From Thalassovita sp. (lineage in GTDB: Bacteria > Pseudomonadota > Alphaproteobacteria > Rhodobacterales > Rhodobacteraceae): DNA of 64,000 nucleotides. Location: assembly GCF_963691685.1 (NCBI RefSeq), contig NZ_OY829290.1, forward strand, positions 1,426,001 through 1,490,000. Reading direction: 5' to 3'. Positions 42,251 through 50,506 of this stretch are shown one piece after another; the stretch's first letter is position 1; every line of letters begins with the position of its first letter. The notes beneath the pieces were generated by a model. The model saw only the letters and a program-made list of their open reading frames with translations, had not been told where the DNA came from and ran no database searches. A program made the translations under genes and the position numbers.

Positions 42251-43711
42251 ATGGAACTTCTGGATCTTGACCTGCGCAACGCCGATGTTGTCGACACCCC
42301 GCGACCGGTAATGAACCCCGATCTGGTCCCGGCCCTGCGCCCGGTTCTGAACCCCAAAAAGACCCCCGCCCTGAAGCCCGCGATCAGCGTGGTGGGACTG
42401 GGCTATGTGGGCGCGGTTTCGATGGCTTGCCTGTCCAGCCTGGGCCACCGCTGCATCGGTGTTGATGTGGATGCCCGCAAGGTGGAACAGATCGCGGCCG
42501 GCGAAAGCCCGATCCATGAACAAGATCTGGGCGAAACCCTGTCCGAGGGCGTTGCCAACGGGCTGATTGAGGCAACCGATGATCTGGAACGGGCGGTCTG
42601 GGACACCGATGTGACCTTTGTTTCGGTCGGCACCCCGACGGCCGCGGATGGTGGCTGTGATTACCGCTACATCGAGGCCGCCGCTGAGGGCATGGCGCGG
42701 GGTTTGCGCCGCAAGCGCAGCTTCCACGTCTTTGTCATGCGCTGCTCCATCCCGCCGGGCACGACGCTGTCGGTGATGGCACCGATCATTGAACGGATTT
42801 CGGGCCGTAAGGCGGGGCGTGACTTTGGTGTCTGCTTTAACCCTGAGTTCCTGCGTGAAGGTGTGGCTATCGCTGATTTCCACAACCCGCCCAAGACCGT
42901 GATCGGCACCACCGATCTGCGCAGCGCTGAAATTCTGCGGGACATCTACGCGCCGGTGGATGCGCAGCCGATCTTCACCAGTATTGAGGCGGCTGAGATG
43001 GTGAAATACGTCGATAATGTCTGGCATGCGACCAAGGTCTGCTTTGCCAATGAGGTGGGCCGCCTGTGCAAACCCTCGGGCGTTGATAGCCGCGAGGTGA
43101 TGGATATCTTCGTGCAGGATCACAAGCTGAACCTTTCGGCCTATTACCTGAAACCCGGTTTTGCCTATGGCGGCTCCTGCCTGCCGAAAGAGGTGCGTGC
43201 GGTGCAGCATATGGCCAAAGAGGCCGGTGTTACCCTGCCGATGATCGGCAATCTGGAACGCTCGAACCGCGAACATATTGACGAAGCGGTGCGCATGGTG
43301 CGGGCCACCGGTGCCCGCCGGGTTGGGATCCTTGGGCTGGCGTTTAAACCCGGCACCGATGATCTGCGCGAAAGCCCGATCCTGGAGGTTATGGCCGCGC
43401 TGCATGCCGAAGGCGTTGCCCTGCAGGTGCATGATGAGGCGATCACCAAAGACACCCCGCTGGAGGGTCAGCTGGCATATGTGCGCCACGGCTCCAAAGG
43501 GGGCGCGGAACTGGCGGCGAACCTGCCGGCGATGCTGAACGACGACCTGGACGAGGTTGTTGAGGGCGCTGAGGTCTTGGTGGTCTGCCATGCCTCTGAG
43601 GCCTACCGCAGCAAGATGCGCCGCAGCCACGCCCGGGCCGTGATTGATCTGGTGGGGCTTTACAACAGCCCCTGCGAAACCCGCGCACCGCTGGAAGGCA
43701 TTGGCTGGTGA
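42251..43711 (+). CDS. algD: GDP-mannose 6-dehydrogenase (AlgD) with N-terminal extension
   Basis: A 486-residue cytoplasmic NAD-dependent dehydrogenase making GDP-mannuronate, the polymer precursor. The Rossmann GLGYVG motif begins near residue 52. The family motifs CFNPEFLREG and the catalytic Cys in FAYGGSCLPKEVRAV (near residue 310) are present, with the C-terminal LAFKPGTDDLRESP. Pseudomonas AlgD is about 436 residues; this protein carries roughly 45 extra N-terminal residues rich in Pro and Leu with an internal repeat (RPVMNPDLVPAL then RPVLNPKKTPAL). AGGAGG lies before the ATG, so the extension is translated. A UDP-sugar substrate is less likely because algA is adjacent. Confidence 0.9.
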   Translation: MELLDLDLRNADVVDTPRPVMNPDLVPALRPVLNPKKTPALKPAISVVGLGYVGAVSMACLSSLGHRCIGVDVDARKVEQIAAGESPIHEQDLGETLSEGVANGLIEATDDLERAVWDTDVTFVSVGTPTAADGGCDYRYIEAAAEGMARGLRRKRSFHVFVMRCSIPPGTTLSVMAPIIERISGRKAGRDFGVCFNPEFLREGVAIADFHNPPKTVIGTTDLRSAEILRDIYAPVDAQPIFTSIEAAEMVKYVDNVWHATKVCFANEVGRLCKPSGVDSREVMDIFVQDHKLNLSAYYLKPGFAYGGSCLPKEVRAVQHMAKEAGVTLPMIGNLERSNREHIDEAVRMVRATGARRVGILGLAFKPGTDDLRESPILEVMAALHAEGVALQVHDEAITKDTPLEGQLAYVRHGSKGGAELAANLPAMLNDDLDEVVEGAEVLVVCHASEAYRSKMRRSHARAVIDLVGLYNSPCETRAPLEGIGW

Positions 43712-43721
43712 TCTAGGGCGC

Positions 43722-43807
43722 TGAGCCGGCTCAAGCTTGGGCTTCACCCCTCTGGTGGCCGCATGACGGCCACCCGCCTTCCCCCAACCGATTTTCCCCT
43801 AAGGGGA
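43722..43807. repeat. Three inverted repeats between algD and the RTX gene
   Basis: TGAGCCGGCTCA (43722-43733) is a perfect palindrome. GGTGGCCG and CGGCCACC (43754-43774) form an 8-bp stem with a five-base loop. TCCCCT-A-AGGGGA (43795-43807) lies close to the ribosome site of the next gene. None has a T tract. They could terminate algD or control the RTX gene. Confidence 0.5.
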
Positions 43808-43829
43808 CCCGTCACAAAGGAGAGTTGTT

Positions 43830-46448
43830 ATGTCTAATCTACTTGACCAGTTGATCCAGGGCACTGGCCTGTCAGATGATCTGAACGCCGGGGCAGGGCA
43901 GGACACAATGGTGGGTCTGTCCGGCGATGACACCCTTGCCGGGGATGGCGGCAACGATCTGATTTATGGCGATTATGCCGAAGCCAACCTGTTGGGGGAT
44001 GCCGGGGCCTCCCTCAGTTTTTCGGACTACGCAAGCCTTGGCGCCTGGCAGGTGACAACCCTGCCCAGCGGCCATCAGGAGATGAGCCAGACCGTCAACA
44101 CCGAAGCGCAGGGCGTTTATGAGCTGTCATTGTCACTGGCTGCGAACTTTGCCGGTGGCCATGTGGATGCTGGGGTTGAGGTGTTGGTCGATGGTGTGGT
44201 TGTTGCCAGCTATGACAGCCAGAGCGGTGCCTTTGCCGATCACAGTTTTACCTTCACCGCGACCGGCAGCAGTTCCGAGATTACGCTGCGCACGCTGGAG
44301 GGCAGCGGCAGCGGCCCGGTGATTGATACCAGCGGCGCGGTCTATACCACCGACACACAGGTGACCATCGGCGGCCAGGAGGTGACCGTTGCGGCCTTCG
44401 CGCCGGGTCAGGCCAACCTCTATCAGGTCTTTAACGGCACGCTGCATGTGTTTGACACGGAAAATTCGACCTATCAGCAGGTGGGTGCGGATGGCACGGT
44501 GAACGTCAATGCCATTGGCTTCAACCAGCAGGACAGCCTGATCTACGGTGTTGCCGTCGGCAACGGTCAGGACGCGCTGGGCAATCAGGTCAGCCGCGAC
44601 GATCTGGTGATGTTTGACGCCGAGGGCAACGTCTACCGCATCGGCGAAGGCCCGTTCCGCAGCTGGACCGGTGACTTTGACGATCAGGGCAACCTGTGGA
44701 TCTTCAATTCACGGCTGAACTTCCTCAGCAAAATCGATGTGGACACGCTGGACGCCAATGGCAACCCGGTGGAGGAACGCATTGACCTGAACGACGCGCT
44801 CTTTGGTTTGAATGTCTATGATCTGTCTTTTGATGCCAACACGCAGAGCTTTTCGGGTGTGGCCCGCGGGTCTTATGAGGGGGCGCCTGCGACATTGGTC
44901 ACGGTGGATGTATCTGGTGATACGCCGCAGATTTCGTCCATTCATGTGACCCATACTCAGGTCGGCGATCAGCTGCTGACCGGCACCCCGGCGATCACCT
45001 TTGGCGCCGCGATCTATGACACCGATGGCACGCTGTTTGTCGGCGGCAATTCGGGCGATCACGATATGAACAACGCCACTGGCGCCTCGGGCGGGATCTA
45101 CCGGGTGGAGATTGACCCGGCCAGCCAGACCGCCACGCTGGTTCTGGTGACAGATGCGCCGCGGTCCTACTCAAATGACGGTGCCGCAGACCCCAATGCG
45201 CTAAGCCCCTTTGAGGCGGTGGATCTGGAGGCCACGGTGCTGATCCGCGATCTGCAGCTGGTGGCCACGGCCGAAGGTGAGTTGAGCTACAACGACGACC
45301 TGCAGGGTGGCGGCGGCGCTGACACTATGGAGGGCGGCATTGGGGAGGATCTGCTGACCGGCGGTGCCATTGGCGACAGCCTGATGGGCGGCGATGGCAA
45401 TGATAGCCTGCACGGCGGCGCCGGGTTTGATGCGGTGGCTACCGGCCCGGCCTCAACCTATGACGCCGAGGGCGCGCGCTACGATCATCTGGGCAACCTC
45501 TTGCCGGAAAACGATGATTGGCTCAGCGGTGGGATTGGCGACGATCTGATTGCGGGGTCGGCCGGCCATGACACATTGCTGGGCGGCACCGGCGATGACA
45601 CCTTGCAAGGCGGCACCGGCTTTGACCACCTGATGGGCGGTGAGGGCGCGGATGATCTGAACGGCGGCAGTGACCGTGACACGCTGGATGGCGGCGCGGG
45701 GGCGGATACGCTGGACGGACGCACCGGGGATGACCTGCTGAACGGCGGGGAGGGCAACGATCTGTTGCTGGGAAACTCGGGCGCTGACACGCTCTCCGGC
45801 GATGCCGGTGACGACATCCTGCGCGGCGGCAGCCATGATGACCTGTTGATGGGCGGCGAAGGGGCCGACACGTTGGAAGGCAGCGGCGGCAACGATGACC
45901 TGCGCGGTGACGACGGTGCAGATAGCCTGTCAGGTGGATCAGGTGCGGATGCGCTGGATGGCGGTTCCGGCAATGACACGCTTTACGGTGGCTCTGGGGA
46001 TGACGACCTGACAGGTGGCGCGGGCCGCGACCGGATGAACGGCGGATCAGGGCACGATACCCTGTCAGGCGGCGAAGGGCGTGATACGCTGGCGGCCGGA
46101 TCTGGGGATGATGTGATCGATGGCGGTGCCGGGCGCGACAGCCTGTTCCTGGGGGCAGGGGATGACATCGCCTATGGCGGCGACGGCGCGGACAGGTTCA
46201 TCTTCCGCGATCGGGATCTAGACAACTCCACAGTGGAGATCCGCGACTATGACATCGATGAAGGGGATTATCTGGACCTGCGCCAGGTCAGCCTTGGCGA
46301 CAGTGAGACCTGGTTCGCAGGCGCGGTCACCCAGGCGCTGGACGGGACGATCAGCATGGACCTTGGGGCCTGCACCGTTGAACTGACGGGCACCGGTCTG
46401 GATCTGCTGACCCAATCCGATGCCCTTTATGACAGTCTGGTTTTCTGA
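43830..46448 (+). CDS. RTX calcium-binding protein with N-terminal propeller-like domain
   Basis: An acidic 872-residue protein with no cleavable signal. A short RTX block opens it (AGAGQDTMVGLSGDDTL). A domain of about 400 residues follows, with blade-like repeats such as VFNGTLHVFDTENSTYQQVG, NLWIFNSRLNFLSKIDV and GGIYRVEIDP. About 20 glycine/aspartate nonapeptides (GGxGxDxLx) then run from about residue 490 to 790, folding as a calcium beta-roll. The last 80 residues (FIFRDRDLDNSTVEIRDYDIDEGDYLDL) resemble a type I secretion signal. No pectate-lyase or epimerase motif is seen. AAAGGAGAG precedes the ATG. Its place after algD suggests a secreted matrix or polymer-binding protein. Confidence 0.8.
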   Translation: MSNLLDQLIQGTGLSDDLNAGAGQDTMVGLSGDDTLAGDGGNDLIYGDYAEANLLGDAGASLSFSDYASLGAWQVTTLPSGHQEMSQTVNTEAQGVYELSLSLAANFAGGHVDAGVEVLVDGVVVASYDSQSGAFADHSFTFTATGSSSEITLRTLEGSGSGPVIDTSGAVYTTDTQVTIGGQEVTVAAFAPGQANLYQVFNGTLHVFDTENSTYQQVGADGTVNVNAIGFNQQDSLIYGVAVGNGQDALGNQVSRDDLVMFDAEGNVYRIGEGPFRSWTGDFDDQGNLWIFNSRLNFLSKIDVDTLDANGNPVEERIDLNDALFGLNVYDLSFDANTQSFSGVARGSYEGAPATLVTVDVSGDTPQISSIHVTHTQVGDQLLTGTPAITFGAAIYDTDGTLFVGGNSGDHDMNNATGASGGIYRVEIDPASQTATLVLVTDAPRSYSNDGAADPNALSPFEAVDLEATVLIRDLQLVATAEGELSYNDDLQGGGGADTMEGGIGEDLLTGGAIGDSLMGGDGNDSLHGGAGFDAVATGPASTYDAEGARYDHLGNLLPENDDWLSGGIGDDLIAGSAGHDTLLGGTGDDTLQGGTGFDHLMGGEGADDLNGGSDRDTLDGGAGADTLDGRTGDDLLNGGEGNDLLLGNSGADTLSGDAGDDILRGGSHDDLLMGGEGADTLEGSGGNDDLRGDDGADSLSGGSGADALDGGSGNDTLYGGSGDDDLTGGAGRDRMNGGSGHDTLSGGEGRDTLAAGSGDDVIDGGAGRDSLFLGAGDDIAYGGDGADRFIFRDRDLDNSTVEIRDYDIDEGDYLDLRQVSLGDSETWFAGAVTQALDGTISMDLGACTVELTGTGLDLLTQSDALYDSLVF

Positions 46449-46475
46449 GGAAGGGGAGGGATGCGGCGGTGGATG

Positions 46476-47087
46476 TCAGGCAAACCCTGCTTCTTTGGCA
46501 ATCACCGCCGCATGCGTTCTGTTCCGGGCATCCAGTTTCTTGCAAAGAGTGCGCACATGCAGTTTGATCGTCACCTCCTGAAGACCCAGATCGCGGGCAA
46601 TTTCCTTGTTGGAATGGCCCGCGCAAAGGCCGCTAAGCACTTCGGTTTCGCGCTGGCTCAGCTGGTTGTCAAAGGGATCTTCGACCGAATTTGCGGCCTG
46701 CATCACATCTGCAGGGATATACGTTTCCCCAAGGGCCATGAAGCGGATGGCGTTGACCATGCTCTTGGCCCCCATGGTTTTCGGCAGAAACCCCAAGGCG
46801 CCGGCATCGACCGCCTCTTGCGCAACCGAATTGGGGGCAGTGCCGCTGAGGATGGCAAAGGGTTGGTTGGGATAATCGGCAACCGCCTGTTTCAGGCCCT
46901 GAAGCCCGTTCATGCCAGGCATCTTGTAGTCCAACAGGACCAGATCAAAGGGACCTTTGGCTTCGATCAGCTGTATCGCTTCTTTCAACGAGGCCGCAGG
47001 CAGTACCTGAATACGGCCTTCGGAATTCAAAAACACAGTCAGCGTGTCGCGAACCATTTCGTGATCGTCGGCAATCAAAATACGCAT
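46476..47087 (-). CDS. LuxR/NarL-family response regulator
   Basis: A 203-residue response regulator. The receiver domain (1-120) has the acidic pair DD at residues 7-8, the phosphorylation Asp53 in LVLLDYKMPGMNG and a Lys in GFLPKTMGAKS. The C-terminal LuxR-type helix-turn-helix (about 140-200) has LSQRETEVLSGLCAGHSNKEIARDLGLQEVTIKLHVRTLCKKL. It is convergent with the RTX gene, with 27 bases between stops, and divergent from the sensor gene and hybrid kinase at 47362-50502. That kinase is its probable partner. Targets may be the alginate-like cluster, judging by shared promoter motifs; this is inference. Confidence 0.9.
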   Translation of the reverse strand: MRILIADDHEMVRDTLTVFLNSEGRIQVLPAASLKEAIQLIEAKGPFDLVLLDYKMPGMNGLQGLKQAVADYPNQPFAILSGTAPNSVAQEAVDAGALGFLPKTMGAKSMVNAIRFMALGETYIPADVMQAANSVEDPFDNQLSQRETEVLSGLCAGHSNKEIARDLGLQEVTIKLHVRTLCKKLDARNRTHAAVIAKEAGFA

Positions 47088-47361
47088 GTTGTAACCCTCT
47101 CATCGTAAATCGCCGGTGTAAAAACCGATACTAGCAAGAACTATGCCGCATTCATCCCACGGGAGAACAATAGCATGGTTTGACCAAAATTCCTTCCCTG
47201 ACCTTAAGGCGAGCGCGAATTCCCGCCAGCCGGGCAAGAGGTCAGCCGATTTGGCGATGGTTGAGGCAAACTATCCCAAAGGTTAGTTGCCTATCCCACT
47301 GCACAGACACAGACGAATTCAAAAGCGTCACAGTAAGGGGGCAACACTAAGAGGTCCCCAA
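47088..47361. promoter_or_regulatory. Divergent promoter region of regulator and sensor genes
   Basis: This 274-base gap contains CTATCCCA twice with a 20-base period (47271-47278 and 47291-47298), the first copy continuing as CTATCCCAAAGGTTAGT. Two helical turns between copies suggests cooperative binding on one face of the DNA, as expected for a LuxR-type dimer. No gene is visible. Confidence 0.5.
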
Positions 47362-47856
47362 ATGTTTTTCACAACTGTCTTCCGCCCCATCGCTGTGGCC
47401 GCCACCCTTGTTTTCATACTCGCCACGACCAGCTTGCCTGCTTTGGCTGAGCCAATTCTGACGGTCAAATCCCCCGGTTCGGACCGTCCGGTCACCTTGG
47501 AACGTGTGGATCTGGATCAGCTGCCACGGGAGGTGGTGCGCACCCGCACGATCTGGACCGAAGGTCTGGTGGAATTTGAGGGCGTGTCACTGGCCACGCT
47601 GGTGGCCGAACTGGGGCTGACGGCGGGAGAGTTGAGCTTCGTTGCGCTGAATGATTATGCGGTGACCATCCCCCTGTCTGATGCGGTGGCGGGCGGTCCC
47701 ATTATTGCGGATCGGATGAACGGTGAACCGATGTCGGTGCGCGACAAAGGACCACTCTGGGTTATTTATCCTTTTGACAGCAATCCCGAGTATCAGGCAG
47801 AAAAATACTACGCACGTAGCATCTGGCAGCTGCATCGTATTGAATCTGCACTGTAA
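47362..47856 (+). CDS. Cys-free periplasmic molybdopterin-oxidoreductase-fold protein
   Basis: A 164-residue exported protein with a signal peptide (PIAVAATLVFILATTSLPALA). The remainder resembles the sulfite-oxidase/molybdopterin-binding fold (FEGVSLATLVAELGL, VALNDYAVTIPLSDA, DKGPLWVIYPFDSNPEY). It is far shorter than an enzyme and contains no cysteine at all, so the thiolate ligand to molybdenum is missing. AAGAGG precedes the ATG. It precedes a hybrid histidine kinase by about 100 bases and is divergent from a response regulator. A periplasmic ligand-sensing partner of the kinase is therefore more likely than an oxidoreductase. Confidence 0.8.
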   Translation: MFFTTVFRPIAVAATLVFILATTSLPALAEPILTVKSPGSDRPVTLERVDLDQLPREVVRTRTIWTEGLVEFEGVSLATLVAELGLTAGELSFVALNDYAVTIPLSDAVAGGPIIADRMNGEPMSVRDKGPLWVIYPFDSNPEYQAEKYYARSIWQLHRIESAL

Positions 47857-47886
47857 CGTGTCAGAGTGCGTGTTTTGAAACCGCTG

Positions 47887-47916
47887 AAGGGTGCCCTGTG
47901 TTGCTGGGCGCCTTTT
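47887..47916 (+). terminator. Terminator-like hairpin ahead of the kinase gene
   Basis: AAGG-GTGCCC and GGGCG-CCTT pair imperfectly (one bulge, one G-T pair) and run into TTTTGC, 31 bases after the small periplasmic gene. It could attenuate transcription into the kinase. It also argues against the upstream GTG start of the kinase frame. Confidence 0.45.
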
Positions 47917-47961
47917 GCTGCAAGGCCTTTATTTTCCAAAAGCGCGAGGGTCAGTAACACC

Positions 47962-50502
47962 TTGTCAAAGAAATCTCTTTTCCCGTTGAAACAGGTCAAA
48001 CTTGTGTTTGCTGCAGTGCTTGTGGCGATGTTTGTCCTGACGGGGATTTTGATGGCAGAGGTCTATGGCCGGCTGCGCGATCTGGCGACGGCCTCAACCG
48101 ATAACCTGCAATGGAACATCGCGCAGCTTGAGGTGGAGTTGCTGCGGCTGGACGCGCAAATCTCAACCACCGCGCAGCAGGTAGAGGCTGAGGAGACAAC
48201 GCCTGCAGAAACCGCAACCAGCCTGCGCCAGTTGCGCACACGATTTGATATTTTCTACAGCCGCATCGCCACCTACGAACATGGCCAGCTTTATCAACCT
48301 TTGTGGCAGGACGCGGAGAACGCCGCGATCCTGAAGGGGTTGCGGAATTACCTGCAATCCGGTGCCGCCTTGGTGGACACGCCGGATGCCGAATTCCGTA
48401 CCCACTTGGCAGAACTGGGGCAGCTGACCGCAGCCCAGAAAGCGCCGGTCCGTGCGCTTTTGCTGAACGGAGTGGCGCAGTTTGCCCAAACCTCTGACGA
48501 TGCGCGCGCAGCCCTGTCGCAGACGCTGACCCGATTGGCGCTGTCTTCGCTGTTGCTGATTGCTGTCCTGATGTCGCTGGCGCTGATGTTGCTGCGTCTG
48601 TTGCGCCAGGGCCGGCGGGTGGCGGCCGAAAACGAAGAGGTGCGCGCCAATCTGGAAACGATGGTGGCCTCCTCACTCGACGCGATTTTGGTGGTCAACC
48701 GCAAGGGGCGGATCCTTGAATTTAATGGCGCGGCGGAAACTGTTTTTGGCTACAGCCGCAAAGAGGTGCTGGGCAAAAACATGGCGCAGAAGATTGTGCC
48801 ACAACATCTGCGCGGTGCCCATATTGAAGGGATGCAGCGCTATCTGGCGACCGGTGAGAAAAAGGTGATTGATGCCGGCCGTTTGCGGCTGGAAGCGATG
48901 CGCAAATCGGGTGAGGTCTTCCCGGTAGAACTGTCGATCACCGCCGCCAAACTGGGTCGTCACACTGTCTTTGTCAGTTTTCTGCGCGATATCACCTATC
49001 AGGTGCAGGCTGAGGCGGATCTGAAACGCGCCCGGGATGAAGCCCGCGCCGGGGAGAAGGCGAAATCCGATCTGCTGACCGTGATGAGCCATGAGATGCG
49101 CACGCCGCTCAACGGTATTTTGGGCTCATTGGAACTGCTCAAACGCGATCCGCTGAGCGAACGTCAGCTGCGCAGCCTGCGGGCGGCGAAACTGTCGGGC
49201 GATCTGCTCTTGAGCCATGTGAATGATGTGCTGGATCTGTCCCGCCTTGAGGGCGTGCAGGAAGCGGCGGCAAACGTGCCCTTTGATCTGCCCGAATTGG
49301 TGGAGGGTTTGATGACCGCGCAATCAGCCCCGGCCAAAGCCAAGGGCACCGCGCTGCGGGCGCAATATCTGACCGACGGCTTAACCCATGTGCTGGGCGA
49401 TCCGGCGGCGCTGAACCGCTGTTTGGTCAATCTGGTGGGCAATGCGGTCAAGTTCACTCAGGACGGTGAAATCCTGGTGGAGATTGAGCGCCTGCAAGAT
49501 GGCGCCACCGTTGAAATCCGCGTCAGCGACACCGGCAGCGGCATTCCCGAAGATAAGATCGACAGCATCTTTGATGAGTTTGTGACGGTTGACCCCAGCT
49601 TTGGCCGCGAAAGCGGTGGCACCGGGCTGGGGCTGGCGATCACCAAACGGCTGGTCACCCGGATGGGCGGGTCGATCATGGTCGACAGTATTGAGGGCGA
49701 GGGCAGCCTGTTTCAGATCACCTTGCCGCTGCCAGAGGTTGAGGCACCGCTGGAGGCTGCAGAGGCTGAGGTTGAGGTTCTGGAAGACCTGCCACCCCGG
49801 CAGGTGCTGGTGGTTGAGGACAATGAGATCAACCGCGATATCCTGACCGATATGCTGACCGAACTGGGTCAGGAGGTGGAAACCGCTCCGGATGGTCCAA
49901 CGGGTATTGAGGCGGCGCAGACCGAGTGGCAACACATCATCCTGATGGATATTTCGATGCCCGGCATGGACGGGATTGAGGCGCTGTCACATATGCGGCA
50001 GGCGGGTGTTGAAAGCCCTGCTTTGGCGGTCACCGCCCATGCCTCGGCCAAGGACCACAAACGGATCCTTGCGGCAGGGTTTGCCGGCATCGTTACCAAA
50101 CCGGTCAGTCTGGACCAATTGCACAAGGCGCTGTCTGCCTTGGCGGCTGAGGGGCCTGAGGGGCCTGTGGCACAGGTGTTTGAGACCGATCACAGCCAGC
50201 TGGGGCGCCAGACACGCGACGATTTTGTGGATCGGATGGGGCAGGATAAGTTTGGTGCGCTCATCGGCAAATTCAGTAAGGATGCCAGCGCTCTGTTGAC
50301 CTCCTTGCAGGGGGCAGACGCCTTGTCTGCCGCGGCGGTGCAGGAGGCGCATAACCTCGCCGGCATGGCCGGGTTGCTGGGGGAAGCGGATCTGCAGAGC
50401 GCGTTGAAGGCGATCGAAGATCTACCTGTTGCGCAGCAGGCCAGTGAACTGCCGGAACTGGTTGACGCGGCCCGTCATCAACTGGCGGCGCTCAGCCCAT
50501 AA
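47962..50502 (+). CDS. Hybrid sensor histidine kinase with PAS, receiver and Hpt domains
   Basis: A membrane-bound phosphorelay kinase of about 846 residues. It has two membrane helices (VKLVFAAVLVAMFVLTGILM and SSLLLIAVLMSLALMLLRLL) around a 150-residue periplasmic domain. A PAS domain (ILVVNRKGRILEFNGAAETVFGY), the HisKA box MSHEMRTPLNG (about His377), a HATPase domain (DTGSGIPEDKI, GGTGLGLAI), a receiver with Asp663 in ILMDISMPGMDG and a C-terminal Hpt (AHNLAGMAG, about His797) follow. I place the start at a TTG after GAGGGTCAG, since the upstream GTG lies before a terminator-like hairpin. The divergent LuxR-type regulator is the likely final acceptor. Confidence 0.85.
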   Translation: MSKKSLFPLKQVKLVFAAVLVAMFVLTGILMAEVYGRLRDLATASTDNLQWNIAQLEVELLRLDAQISTTAQQVEAEETTPAETATSLRQLRTRFDIFYSRIATYEHGQLYQPLWQDAENAAILKGLRNYLQSGAALVDTPDAEFRTHLAELGQLTAAQKAPVRALLLNGVAQFAQTSDDARAALSQTLTRLALSSLLLIAVLMSLALMLLRLLRQGRRVAAENEEVRANLETMVASSLDAILVVNRKGRILEFNGAAETVFGYSRKEVLGKNMAQKIVPQHLRGAHIEGMQRYLATGEKKVIDAGRLRLEAMRKSGEVFPVELSITAAKLGRHTVFVSFLRDITYQVQAEADLKRARDEARAGEKAKSDLLTVMSHEMRTPLNGILGSLELLKRDPLSERQLRSLRAAKLSGDLLLSHVNDVLDLSRLEGVQEAAANVPFDLPELVEGLMTAQSAPAKAKGTALRAQYLTDGLTHVLGDPAALNRCLVNLVGNAVKFTQDGEILVEIERLQDGATVEIRVSDTGSGIPEDKIDSIFDEFVTVDPSFGRESGGTGLGLAITKRLVTRMGGSIMVDSIEGEGSLFQITLPLPEVEAPLEAAEAEVEVLEDLPPRQVLVVEDNEINRDILTDMLTELGQEVETAPDGPTGIEAAQTEWQHIILMDISMPGMDGIEALSHMRQAGVESPALAVTAHASAKDHKRILAAGFAGIVTKPVSLDQLHKALSALAAEGPEGPVAQVFETDHSQLGRQTRDDFVDRMGQDKFGALIGKFSKDASALLTSLQGADALSAAAVQEAHNLAGMAGLLGEADLQSALKAIEDLPVAQQASELPELVDAARHQLAALSP

Positions 50503-50506
50503 CCCC

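Noticed and set aside
42152..43747. 531-codon open frame antisense to algD
   Set aside because: Shadow of the AlgD frame; no recognisable protein features.
43830..46448. RTX protein as a mannuronan C5-epimerase of the AlgE type
   Set aside because: The required right-handed beta-helix catalytic domain and its Asp/His motifs are not visible; the N-terminal part looks like a propeller.
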